DNA of 10,191 nucleotides from the NCBI GenBank assembly GCA_003551745.1, contig PUNI01000159.1, positions 1 to 10,191 of the forward strand, written 5' to 3'. Of this stretch, positions 1-5,483 are shown piece by piece. The DNA is from Paracoccaceae bacterium (GTDB lineage Bacteria > Pseudomonadota > Alphaproteobacteria > Rhodobacterales > Rhodobacteraceae). The position numbers and the translations under genes are program-made. Every line of letters starts with the position of its first letter. Position 1 is the first letter of the stretch. The notes beneath the pieces were generated by a model. That model did not search any database. It saw only the letters and a list, made by a program, of their open reading frames with translations, and was not told the DNA's origin.

Positions 1-208
1 CCGGCAGGAGCCGCGGCGCCGCCCCGCCCGCGCGGGCGATCTCGCGCGCCTTGGCATGCGCCCGCACGATGCCCGCCACCGAATTCACATCGGCGATGGC
101 AATCCCCGAAAGACCCAGCTCCGCTCCCCGCCGCAGGTACTCCTCGGGATGCGAGGCGCCGGTCAGGAAGGTGAAGTTCGAGGTCGCGCTCAGCTCGGCG
201 AAGGACAT
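1..208 (-). CDS. dnaE2: Error-prone DNA polymerase DnaE2 (ImuC), N-terminal part, cut by window edge
   Basis: Only the first 69 residues are present; the gene continues past base 1. The protein opens MSFAELSATSNFTFLTG and continues with SHPEEYLRRGAELGL, IAIADVNSVAG and IVRAHAKAREIA. This is the start of the PHP domain of the C-family polymerase DnaE2, which works with ImuB in damage-induced mutagenic translesion synthesis. Replicative DnaE1 usually has a His-x-His metal motif near its start; here that position reads L-S-A-T-S-N-F, as is usual for DnaE2. The ATG at 208-206 is chosen because it starts the family's usual N-terminus; the ATG at 213-211 is out of frame and stops after seven codons. 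There is no Shine-Dalgarno site, because a LexA box (214-228) ends five bases upstream. The gene before it is a MATE pump, not imuA/imuB. The family call is firm from the N-terminus; catalytic residues cannot be checked. Confidence 0.9.
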   Translation of the reverse strand, partial: MSFAELSATSNFTFLTGASHPEEYLRRGAELGLSGIAIADVNSVAGIVRAHAKAREIARAGGAAPRLLP

Positions 209-213
209 GGCAT

Positions 214-228
214 GTTCTTATAATGTTC
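214..228 (-). promoter_or_regulatory. LexA (SOS) box of dnaE2
   Basis: GTTCTTATAATGTTC on the plus strand is a perfect GTTC-N7-GTTC direct repeat (GAAC-N7-GAAC toward the gene), the LexA site known from Rhodobacter and other alphaproteobacteria. Its AT-rich centre contains TTATAA/TATAAG, which could also be the -10 element, so bound LexA would block RNA polymerase directly. No good -35 hexamer is seen 16-18 bases upstream. The box ends five bases before the dnaE2 ATG. Confidence 0.9.
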
Positions 229-280
229 CAACCGACTCTGGCCTGCCCCGTCCTGAAGTCAAGCCTGTCGCAGGGCGATC

Positions 281-335
281 GTCGCGCCCCCGGCGCAGCG
301 GGGTGGGCGGGCGGGAGCTGTGCCGGGGGCGCGAC
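281..335. repeat. 14-bp perfect inverted repeat (large stem-loop) between the MATE gene and dnaE2
   Basis: GTCGCGCCCCCGGC at 281-294 and its exact reverse complement at 322-335 flank a 27-base loop. A smaller hairpin, CGGCC-GAA-GGCCG, lies beside it at 341-353, just past the MATE stop codon. Neither is followed by a T-run in the minus direction, so this is not a standard intrinsic terminator. It could still end or stabilise the 3' end of the MATE transcript. The function is unknown. Confidence 0.6.
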
Positions 336-369
336 CGGCACGGCCGAAGGCCGGGTCGGATTGCCCGCT

Positions 370-1752
370 TCAGATCGCCTGCGCCCGGCGCCAGAACCGC
401 ACCGACATCGTCAGCGCCGCCAGCGCCAGCCCGACGACCAGCCCCAGCCAGATCCCCACGCCCCCCATCCCGAGCGGAAAGCCCAGAAGCCAGCTCAGCG
501 GCACGCCCACCACCCAGTAGCTGATCGCGGCAAAGATCATCGGCACAGCGGTATCCTGCAATCCCCGCAACAGCCCCAGCGCGATCACCTGCGCCGCGTC
601 GAAGAGCTGGAAGAGCGCCGCGACCGCGAGGAAGGCCACCCCGATGGCGATCACCTCTGGGCGCACCGGATCGGACGGGTCGAGAAAGAGCCCCACCAGC
701 GTCGCCGGCAGCAGCAGGCAGAGCGCCACCGCCACCAGCGCAAAGCCCATCGACAGCCCTGCCACCACCGCCGCCCCGCGCCTGAGCCCCGGCCCGTCAC
801 CGCGACCGACGGCCCGGCCTGCCCGCACGGTGGCCGCATTCGATAGCCCCAGATGCGCCATGAAGATCACCGAGATGACCTGCAGCGCGATGCCGTGGGC
901 GGCGAGCTCCAGCGTGCCGATCAGGCCCATCAGCAGCGAGGAGGCGGTGAAGAGCCCCGCCTCGGCGAGGTTGGTCACCCCGATCGGCACGCCGAGGCGG
1001 AAGACGCGGCCCATCGCCGACCAGTCCGGCCGCCACAGCCGCAGGAACAGCGCATGGTGGCGCAACGCGGGCAGCAGGGCGGCATAGAGCACGAGCCCGG
1101 CCAGCGTGGCCCCCGCCACCACCACCGAGGCCACCGCCGCGCCGCGCACGCCCATCTCGGGCGCCCCCAGATTGCCGAAGATCAGCACCCAGTTGACGAA
1201 GACGTTCAGCACCGCCGCCGCCACCGTCACCCACAACACCACCTGGGTCCGCTCGAGCGCGGCGAGATAGCTTTTCAGCACCATCACCAGCAGCGCCGGG
1301 AACAGTCCCCAGCCGGCAATGCGCAGATAGTCCTGAGCCAGCGCCGAGATGGCCGCGTCCTGTCCGAGCGCGCGCAGCAGGGCGTCCGACCACCACATCA
1401 CCGGCATCGCCAGCGCGGCGAATCCTGACGAAAGCCACAGCCCCATGCGGGTCACCCGGCGCAGTTCGGTGGTGTCGTCGCTGCTGGCGGCATGGGCGAC
1501 CATGGGCATCACCGCCCAGGCAAAGCCCGTGCCGAAGATGAAGAGCGTGAACCACAGCGTCGAGGCCAGCACCAGCGCAGCCAGCGACTCCACCGAATAC
1601 CAGCCCAGCATCACCGTATCGGTGATGTGCAGCGCCATCTGCGCCAGATGGCTGCCGATCAGCGGCAGACCCAGCACGAGCACCGCCCGCGCATGCGCGC
1701 CATAGCCGGCCGCGCCGTCCGCCGGGGCCGCAGGGGTCAGGATCGTTGCCAT
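370..1752 (-). CDS. MATE family multidrug/sodium antiporter (NorM-like)
   Basis: This 460-residue polytopic inner-membrane protein has the length and about 12 hydrophobic segments expected of the MATE family, which exports cationic drugs and metabolites in exchange for Na+ or H+. The first helix pair carries the NorM-type signature GLPLIGSHLAQMALHITDTVMLG (about residues 29-51). The second half begins with the related FRLGVPIGVTNLAEAG (about 252-267), reflecting the internal two-fold repeat. The C-terminal part has ALGLLRGLQDTAVPM, typical of the later helices. The ATG at 1752-1750 has no strong Shine-Dalgarno site (only AAGCG upstream). The gene lies behind the hsp20 terminator, so it probably has its own promoter, although none is obvious in 1753-1809. 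A dyad at 1780-1807 (GCCGGCA/TGCCGGC) lies in its leader. The substrate cannot be told from sequence. Confidence 0.9.
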   Translation of the reverse strand: MATILTPAAPADGAAGYGAHARAVLVLGLPLIGSHLAQMALHITDTVMLGWYSVESLAALVLASTLWFTLFIFGTGFAWAVMPMVAHAASSDDTTELRRVTRMGLWLSSGFAALAMPVMWWSDALLRALGQDAAISALAQDYLRIAGWGLFPALLVMVLKSYLAALERTQVVLWVTVAAAVLNVFVNWVLIFGNLGAPEMGVRGAAVASVVVAGATLAGLVLYAALLPALRHHALFLRLWRPDWSAMGRVFRLGVPIGVTNLAEAGLFTASSLLMGLIGTLELAAHGIALQVISVIFMAHLGLSNAATVRAGRAVGRGDGPGLRRGAAVVAGLSMGFALVAVALCLLLPATLVGLFLDPSDPVRPEVIAIGVAFLAVAALFQLFDAAQVIALGLLRGLQDTAVPMIFAAISYWVVGVPLSWLLGFPLGMGGVGIWLGLVVGLALAALTMSVRFWRRAQAI

Positions 1753-1779
1753 CGGCGTCGCTTACTGCGGCCGATGCCA

Positions 1780-1807
1780 GCCGGCAAGCCACGGCCTCCG
1801 TGCCGGC
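1780..1807. repeat. Inverted repeat upstream of the MATE gene
   Basis: GCCGGCA (1780-1786) and TGCCGGC (1801-1807) are exact reverse complements. Between them lies a second possible stem, CACGG-CCT-CCGTG. The dyad sits 28-55 bases before the MATE start, where an operator for a local regulator or an RNA leader stem could be. It may also be a second hairpin at the end of the hsp20 transcript. No regulator gene is adjacent. Confidence 0.35.
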
Positions 1808-1809
1808 CC

Positions 1810-1836
1810 AAAGCGAAAGGGCGCCCGAAGGCGCCC
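1810..1836 (-). terminator. Intrinsic terminator of the hsp20 operon
   Basis: On the minus strand, GGGCGCC-TTCG-GGCGCCC (1836-1819) forms a perfect 7-bp GC stem closed by a UUCG-type tetraloop. TTTCGCTTT (1818-1810) follows directly. It begins 21 bases past the stop codon of the last hsp20 gene. The T-tract is interrupted but the position and stem fit a Rho-independent terminator well. Confidence 0.75.
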
Positions 1837-1856
1837 CGCTGTGGTGGAGCCGGCGC

Positions 1857-2363
1857 TCAGGCCGCCTTCACCTCGATCTGCCGCATCGTTGCCTTGGCTT
1901 CGGCCGTCTGCGGCAGGCGGATGGTCAGCACGCCGTTCTTGAAGCTCGCCTCGGCCTTCGCGCCCTCCACGCCCGGTGGCAGGGGTATGCTCCGGTAGAT
2001 GGCGCCATAGCTGCGCTCGGAGAGATAGTAGCCCTTCTTCTCGTCCTTGCGCTCGACCTTCTTCTCGCCCTTCACCGTCAGCATCTCGTCGGTGACGGAA
2101 ACCTCGATATCCGCCAGCTCCATCCCCGGAAGCTCGATCGTGATCTCGACGGCATCCTCGGTCTGCACCATGTCGGACCGCGCCTCGGAATGGCTCCAGG
2201 GCAGGTCAAGCTCGCCAAGGCCGCTGCTGCCCAGACGCTTCCAGAAGCTCTCGAAGAGCTGGTTCATCTCGCGCTGCAGGGCGGTCACGGGGTTGTCCTC
2301 GCCGCCGGCAGGCCTCGGCATGTCCTCGCGCTTTGCCCAGGGAATCAGATCCTTCACCTTCAT
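1857..2363 (-). CDS. Small heat-shock protein Hsp20 (third in operon, 168 aa)
   Basis: This is an ATP-independent cytoplasmic holdase that keeps unfolding proteins soluble until DnaK/ClpB act. The N-terminal arm (residues 1-60) includes NPVTALQREMNQLFESFW, the usual amphipathic helix of bacterial class A Hsp20. The alpha-crystallin domain spans about 64-155, with ELPGM at 77-81, ERSYGAIYRSIPLP at 116-129 and FKNGVLTIRLP at 141-151. The C-terminal I-x-V anchor is IEV at 163-165, followed by KAA. The start ATG (2363-2361) has GGGAG seven bases upstream. It follows the second hsp20 gene by 41 bases, a gap carrying an 11-base motif also found in the leader of the first gene. The terminator follows directly. 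It is the longest of the three and the most like typical Hsp20/IbpA-type chaperones. Confidence 0.93.
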   Translation of the reverse strand: MKVKDLIPWAKREDMPRPAGGEDNPVTALQREMNQLFESFWKRLGSSGLGELDLPWSHSEARSDMVQTEDAVEITIELPGMELADIEVSVTDEMLTVKGEKKVERKDEKKGYYLSERSYGAIYRSIPLPPGVEGAKAEASFKNGVLTIRLPQTAEAKATMRQIEVKAA

Positions 2364-2404
2364 GACGTCTCTCCCATGCTTGATCGGAACCGGCCCGCGC
2401 CGCC

Positions 2405-2803
2405 TCAGGCGGCCCGGACCTTGATGGTGCGCGGCTGGGCCTCGGCCAGACGGGGCACGTCGAGCGTCAGCACGCCCCCGTGCATCTGCGCCTCGATCCG
2501 GTCGGGATCGAAGGTATCCGAAAGCGAGAAGGCCCGCTCATAGTCGCCGGGCTCGTATTCGGCGTGGGTCAACTGCAGCGTCTCGGGCTGGTTGCTCTGG
2601 CTGCGGCCGCGGATCGTCAGCACGCCGCGCTCCAGCGTCACCTCCACATCGTCCGGGCCGACGCCAGGCATCTCGACCATCAGCCGGATGCCATCGCGGG
2701 TCTCGACGATGTCGGTCAGCGGGCGCCAGACACGGCTGGTGCGGGTGCCCTCGGGCGCCCCGGCCGCCGTGCGCTCGGTGCTGGTGGCAATGTCCTTGGT
2801 CAT
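2405..2803 (-). CDS. Small heat-shock protein Hsp20 (second in operon, 132 aa)
   Basis: This is a short alpha-crystallin-domain chaperone. The first 25 residues are polar and probably disordered (TSTERTAAGAPEGTRTS). The domain starts at WRPLTDIVET (about 26-35), then VEMPGVGPDDVEVTLERGVLTI (43-64), GDYERAFSLSD (86-96) and GGVLTLDVP (109-117). An I-x-V anchor, IKV (127-129), ends the chain before RAA. The region around 66-85 (RSQSNQPETLQLTHAEYEP) differs from the other two copies, so this is a diverged paralogue. The ATG at 2803-2801 is chosen because GGAGGAGA lies seven bases before it. A GTG at 2821-2819 would add six residues but has no such site. It starts 22 bases after the stop of the first hsp20 gene, so the two are surely cotranscribed. 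Confidence 0.92.
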   Translation of the reverse strand: MTKDIATSTERTAAGAPEGTRTSRVWRPLTDIVETRDGIRLMVEMPGVGPDDVEVTLERGVLTIRGRSQSNQPETLQLTHAEYEPGDYERAFSLSDTFDPDRIEAQMHGGVLTLDVPRLAEAQPRTIKVRAA

Positions 2804-2825
2804 GTCGTCTCCTCCGTGCACAGGC

Positions 2826-3248
2826 TCAGGCGGCCTTGATCTCTATGCGGCGCGGACGGTCGGCGTCGGGCCGGCCCACGGCGATCTGCAGCACGCCATC
2901 GGCATAGCGGGCCTCGACCTTCTCGGGGTCGATGCGGAACGGCAGGCGGATCGTTCGGCTGAAGCGCCCGAAGGCCCGCTCGCGCCGGTGCAGGCTGCCC
3001 CCCTCGGGCATCTCCGGCATCCTCCGCTCGCCCGCCAGCGTCAGCAGGTTCTCCTTCACCGAGATGTCGATCTCGCCGGGTTCGACGCCGGGGATCTCGG
3101 CGGTGATCGCCGCGGCCTCGTCACTTTGCCAGACATTGACCGGCGGAAAGGCCGGCGCGGCACCGCTGGCCGCCCGGTCGGCGTCGTCGGCGATCCGGCG
3201 CATCAGCGCGAAGGGATCGGCCCGGTAGAGCATTCTTGGATAAAGCAT
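2826..3248 (-). CDS. Small heat-shock protein Hsp20 (first in operon, 140 aa)
   Basis: This alpha-crystallin-domain chaperone has a short N-terminal arm (MLYPRMLYRADPFALMRRI). The domain covers about 36-126: PPVNVWQSDEAAAITAEIPGV (35-55), ISVKENLLTLAGER (62-75), ERAFGRFSRTIRLPF (90-104) and DGVLQIAV (117-124). The C-terminal anchor is IEI (135-137), followed by KAA. The ATG at 3248-3246 is fixed by the strong site AAGGAGG (3260-3254) five bases upstream. The frame stays open far upstream, but that part is low-complexity and looks noncoding. It heads the three-gene operon. Its Shine-Dalgarno site can be paired off by a complementary CCTCCTT 27 bases upstream, suggesting temperature-dependent translation. 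Confidence 0.93.
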   Translation of the reverse strand: MLYPRMLYRADPFALMRRIADDADRAASGAAPAFPPVNVWQSDEAAAITAEIPGVEPGEIDISVKENLLTLAGERRMPEMPEGGSLHRRERAFGRFSRTIRLPFRIDPEKVEARYADGVLQIAVGRPDADRPRRIEIKAA

Positions 3249-3296
3249 GGTGACCTCCTTCCTCGAACCGGCCCGTCGGGGCGCACGAAGGAGGGT
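3249..3296 (-). promoter_or_regulatory. Candidate RNA thermometer: hairpin burying the Shine-Dalgarno site of the first hsp20 gene
   Basis: In the transcript, CCUCCUU (3294-3288) is perfectly complementary to the SD AAGGAGG (3260-3254). GA/UC extends the stem by two pairs past one bulged C. The 27-base loop holds an inner hairpin, GCCC-CGAC-GGGC (3282-3271). The start codon lies five bases beyond the SD. Burying the SD in a leader hairpin is how ROSE and other thermometers control hsp20 genes. This one does not show the classic ROSE box that I recall, so it would be a different version. The folding is by eye. Confidence 0.55.
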
Positions 3297-3299
3297 CGC

Positions 3300-3325
3300 T
3301 CCGGTTTCTCTGTCCGGTTGCTCTG
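3300..3325. repeat. 13-base imperfect tandem repeat in the hsp20 leader
   Basis: TCCGGTTTCTCTG (3300-3312) is followed immediately by TCCGGTTGCTCTG (3313-3325), 12 of 13 bases identical. On the transcribed strand each unit contains AACCGG. That can pair with CCGGTT (3271-3266), which lies in the loop of the SD-burying hairpin. Confidence 0.7.
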
Positions 3326-3346
3326 GACGTCCGGGCGGCGCCGCCT

Positions 3347-3364
3347 GCCCGCCGCTCGGCGGGC
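3347..3364 (-). other. Perfect 7-bp hairpin in the hsp20 5' leader
   Basis: GCCCGCC-(4 bases)-GGCGGGC forms a strong GC stem in the long leader between the promoter candidate and the first hsp20 gene. Two 12-base palindromes, at 3334-3345 and 3377-3388, sit beside it. The leader is therefore highly structured. Multi-hairpin leaders are usual for ROSE-type thermometers, but chance structure in GC-rich DNA is also possible. Confidence 0.5.
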
Positions 3365-3431
3365 TTCCGGTGGCCTGCCCCCGGGGGCCAGACCCGTCGC
3401 TCTCGTGATGCCCCTCGCGGGCGTTCACGGC

Positions 3432-3462
3432 AGATAAAGGAAGGCCGAGGTCACGCTTCAAG
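3432..3462 (-). promoter_or_regulatory. Candidate heat-shock (RpoH-type) promoter of the hsp20 operon
   Basis: On the minus strand, CTTGAA (3462-3457) is followed after 18-19 bases by CCTTTATCT (3440-3432). This resembles the sigma-32 family pattern CTTGAA ... C-rich-TATNT. Transcription would start near 3425, giving a leader of about 175 nt. A 5-bp hairpin, GGCCG-(4)-CGGCC (3477-3464), touches the -35 and may end the upstream MFS transcript. The spacing is slightly long, so this remains a candidate. Confidence 0.5.
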
Positions 3463-3506
3463 AGGCCGCGCACGGCCACCAGCGCGGGCGGCGGAGCGGG
3501 ATCGGG

Positions 3507-4727
3507 TCAGGCGGGCACGGCCCGCGCCCCGCCGCTGCGCGAGCGCAGCAGCAGGAAGGCAAGGATCGCGATGTTGAGCCCGTTCCACACGATGCCATTG
3601 AGGAAGGCGACGTGGTAGGAGCCCGTGACGTCGAATATCCATCCCGACATCCAGCCGCCGAGCGCCATGCCGAGGATCGTGGCCATCATCACGAAGCCCA
3701 CCCGCGCGCCGGCCTCGCGCGCCGGAAGGTATTCCCGCACGATGATCGCATAGCCGGGCACGATCCCGCCCTGGGCCAGACCGAAGACGAGGCTGACGAG
3801 ATAAAGCGAGGTCAGCCCGTCGAACGGCAGATAGAGAAAGAGCGCCAGCGCCTGCAGCGCCGAGCCGATCAGAACCGTGCGCACCCCGCCCAGCCGGTCG
3901 GCCAGCGCCCCGAAGACCAGCCGCGAGACCACGCCGCCGAGCAGCATCAGCGACAGCATTTCCGCACCGACGGCCGGGCCATAGCCAAGATCGACGCAGA
4001 GGGCGACGATATGCACCTGCGGCATCGCCATCGCCACGCAGCAGGCCACCCCGGCCAGCGCCAGCAGCCACATCAGGGCGCGCGGCGAGAGCCCGGCGGT
4101 GACCTCGGCGCCGTCCGGCGTCCGGCCCGGGCCGGCCAGCGCCTCCGGTGGCATCCGGCGGCGCAGCAGCAGCGCCAGCGGCACGATCAGCGCGATCGTC
4201 AGTACCGCCAGCACCAGATAGACCATGCGCCAGCCCTGCGCCTCGAGCACGCCGCCCAGGAGCATCGGCCAGACCGCGCCGGAGAGATAGTTGCCCGAGG
4301 CCGCCACCGCGACCGCAATGCCCCGGCGGCGCTGGAACCACTGCGAGACATCGGCGATCAGCGGCCCGAAGCTCGCCGCCGTGCCGAGCCCGATCACGAA
4401 CTGAAGCGCCGACAGCACCGCGAGCGAGGGGCTCGCCGCCGCCAGCGCCGTGCTGGCCGCCACCACCCCCGCCGCCCCGATCAGCGCGGGCGTCACGCCG
4501 AAGCGGTCCACTGCCCGCCCGATCACCAGATTGCCGAGCGCGAAGCCCAGCATCGTCATCACATAGGGCATCGAGGCGGCGCCCCGGGCCGCCCCGAACT
4601 CCGCCTCGACCGCGGGCATGACCACGATGAAGGCCCACATGCCCACATTGCCGATAATCGCGATCGCCAGCGTGACGCCGAGGCGCAGCCAGGAATAGCG
4701 GCTGTCGAGCAGCCCCGCCCCGCTCAT
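3507..4727 (-). CDS. Major facilitator superfamily transporter
   Basis: This 406-residue protein has 12 predicted membrane helices. The MFS loop 2-3 motif is GRAVDRFGVTP (about 70-80), and its counterpart in the second half is GALADRLGGVR. The segment around VSQWFQRRRGIAVAVAASGNYLSGAVWP (about 127-154) resembles the oxalate/formate-monocarboxylate antiporter branch (W-F-x-x-R-R-G then A-x-x-G). An organic acid is therefore a reasonable but unproven substrate guess. The start ATG (4727-4725) has only a weak ribosome site (GAGCGGG). It lies 18 bases after the stop of a small membrane-protein gene, so cotranscription is likely. The gene ends 45 bases before the -35 of the hsp20 promoter candidate. 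Confidence 0.9.
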   Translation of the reverse strand: MSGAGLLDSRYSWLRLGVTLAIAIIGNVGMWAFIVVMPAVEAEFGAARGAASMPYVMTMLGFALGNLVIGRAVDRFGVTPALIGAAGVVAASTALAAASPSLAVLSALQFVIGLGTAASFGPLIADVSQWFQRRRGIAVAVAASGNYLSGAVWPMLLGGVLEAQGWRMVYLVLAVLTIALIVPLALLLRRRMPPEALAGPGRTPDGAEVTAGLSPRALMWLLALAGVACCVAMAMPQVHIVALCVDLGYGPAVGAEMLSLMLLGGVVSRLVFGALADRLGGVRTVLIGSALQALALFLYLPFDGLTSLYLVSLVFGLAQGGIVPGYAIIVREYLPAREAGARVGFVMMATILGMALGGWMSGWIFDVTGSYHVAFLNGIVWNGLNIAILAFLLLRSRSGGARAVPA

Positions 4728-4745
4728 CGCCCGCTCACCGCCGGC

Positions 4746-4949
4746 TCATCGGTCGTCGCCGTTGCGGCGCGGCCCGGGACCGACCAGCAGCACCCGCGCG
4801 GCATAGGCCGCGAGCGCGCCGAAGACCGTGCCCCAGAGGAAGTTCTCGTACCAGAACTCGACCATCGCCCAGAGCCCCGGCACCAGCACCGTGGCCCATC
4901 GCCGCCAGCGGGCGCGGAAGAAGGGATGCTCGGGGTCGAGGAATTTCAT
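4746..4949 (-). CDS. Small two-helix membrane protein, unknown function (67 aa)
   Basis: The protein begins MKFLDPEHPFFRARWRRW, then has two hydrophobic stretches (about residues 18-34 and 38-56) and a polar, charged tail (GPGPRRNGDDR). The opening K-F-L-D-P-x-H-P-F-F followed by W-R-R-W looks like a recurring short protein of Rhodobacterales, though I know no function. Arginines before the first helix suggest both ends are cytoplasmic. No strong Shine-Dalgarno site precedes the ATG (GGGGCG only). It lies 18 bases ahead of the MFS gene and divergent from the ABM gene at 5048, with 98 bases between. It could be a helper of the transporter or an unrelated passenger. Confidence 0.7.
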   Translation of the reverse strand: MKFLDPEHPFFRARWRRWATVLVPGLWAMVEFWYENFLWGTVFGALAAYAARVLLVGPGPRRNGDDR

Positions 4950-4990
4950 CGCCCCGTGGTAGGCGGCGGGGCGATCGGCGTCCAGAGGGA

Positions 4991-5019
4991 TGCACGCGGC
5001 TCCCGGCCCATGCTAGGCT
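4991..5019 (+). promoter_or_regulatory. Weak promoter candidate for the ABM gene
   Basis: TGCACG and TGCTAGGCT (TAGGCT with an extended TG) are separated by 17 bases and end about 30 bases before the ABM start. The -35 match to TTGACA is poor (3 of 6). This is the only promoter-like arrangement I see in the 98-base divergent gap. Confidence 0.25.
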
Positions 5020-5047
5020 GCCCGAAAGCCAGCGAGGGAGGCCAGTC

Positions 5048-5368
5048 ATGGTGAAGATCGCCGCGGATCCGGGCGTGCAGACGGTGATCACCACCTTCGA
5101 GGTGACGCCGGCCAATTGCGAGGCGCTGCTCGACGCGCTGCAAGCCACCTATGCGGAGGTGATCAGCCGCCAGCCCGGCTTCATCGGCGCCGCGCTCCAC
5201 GTCAACGATGCCCGGACCCGGGTGGCGAACTACTCGCAGTGGGAGAGCCGGGAGGCCTATCAGGCGATGCTGCGCACCGAGGAGATGCGCAGCCGCCATG
5301 CCGAGATCACGGAGCTCTGCCGCAGCTTCGAACCCGTGATGGTGGAGGTGCGGGCGGTCTTCCCCTGA
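5048..5368 (+). CDS. Antibiotic biosynthesis monooxygenase (ABM) domain protein
   Basis: This 106-residue protein is a single ABM-type ferredoxin-like fold. It has a first beta strand VQTVITTFEVTP, the helix NCEALLDALQATYAEVISRQPGFIGAALHVN, the typical NYSQWESREAYQAML segment (about 73-87) with the conserved tryptophan, and a last strand PVMVEVRAVF. Family members are small dimeric proteins. Some are cofactor-free quinol monooxygenases, some degrade haem, and many are uncharacterised; which applies here cannot be told. GGGAGG lies seven bases before the ATG, supporting the start. The gene stands alone on the plus strand. It is divergent from the small membrane protein and convergent with the hydroxyacid dehydrogenase, with a 115-base gap in which I see no clear terminator. 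Confidence 0.85.
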   Translation: MVKIAADPGVQTVITTFEVTPANCEALLDALQATYAEVISRQPGFIGAALHVNDARTRVANYSQWESREAYQAMLRTEEMRSRHAEITELCRSFEPVMVEVRAVFP

Positions 5369-5483
5369 GCCCCGGCCGGCGCGGCCTGCCCTGACGGCGC
5401 CCGTGCCTCGCGGTCTCTCGAAGTCGGATGACCCTTCGTGTCCGGCGTGGGCAGGGCATCCGCGCCCGGAACGGCCTGCCGCG

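Noticed and set aside
3249..3479. N-terminal extension of the first hsp20 gene up to 3479
   Set aside because: The frame is open, but the extra 77 residues are low-complexity and unlike Hsp20. The SD AAGGAGG sits just before the ATG at 3248, and the extension would run over the promoter candidate.
3612..5054. 480-codon plus-strand open frame opposite the MFS gene and small membrane protein
   Set aside because: The composition (Arg, His, Gln, Pro repeats) is that of an antisense shadow; the minus-strand MFS protein has proper helices and loop motifs.
5369..5483. Terminator between the convergent ABM and hydroxyacid dehydrogenase genes
   Set aside because: Only GC-rich partial dyads are present, with no stable stem followed by a T-run on either strand.
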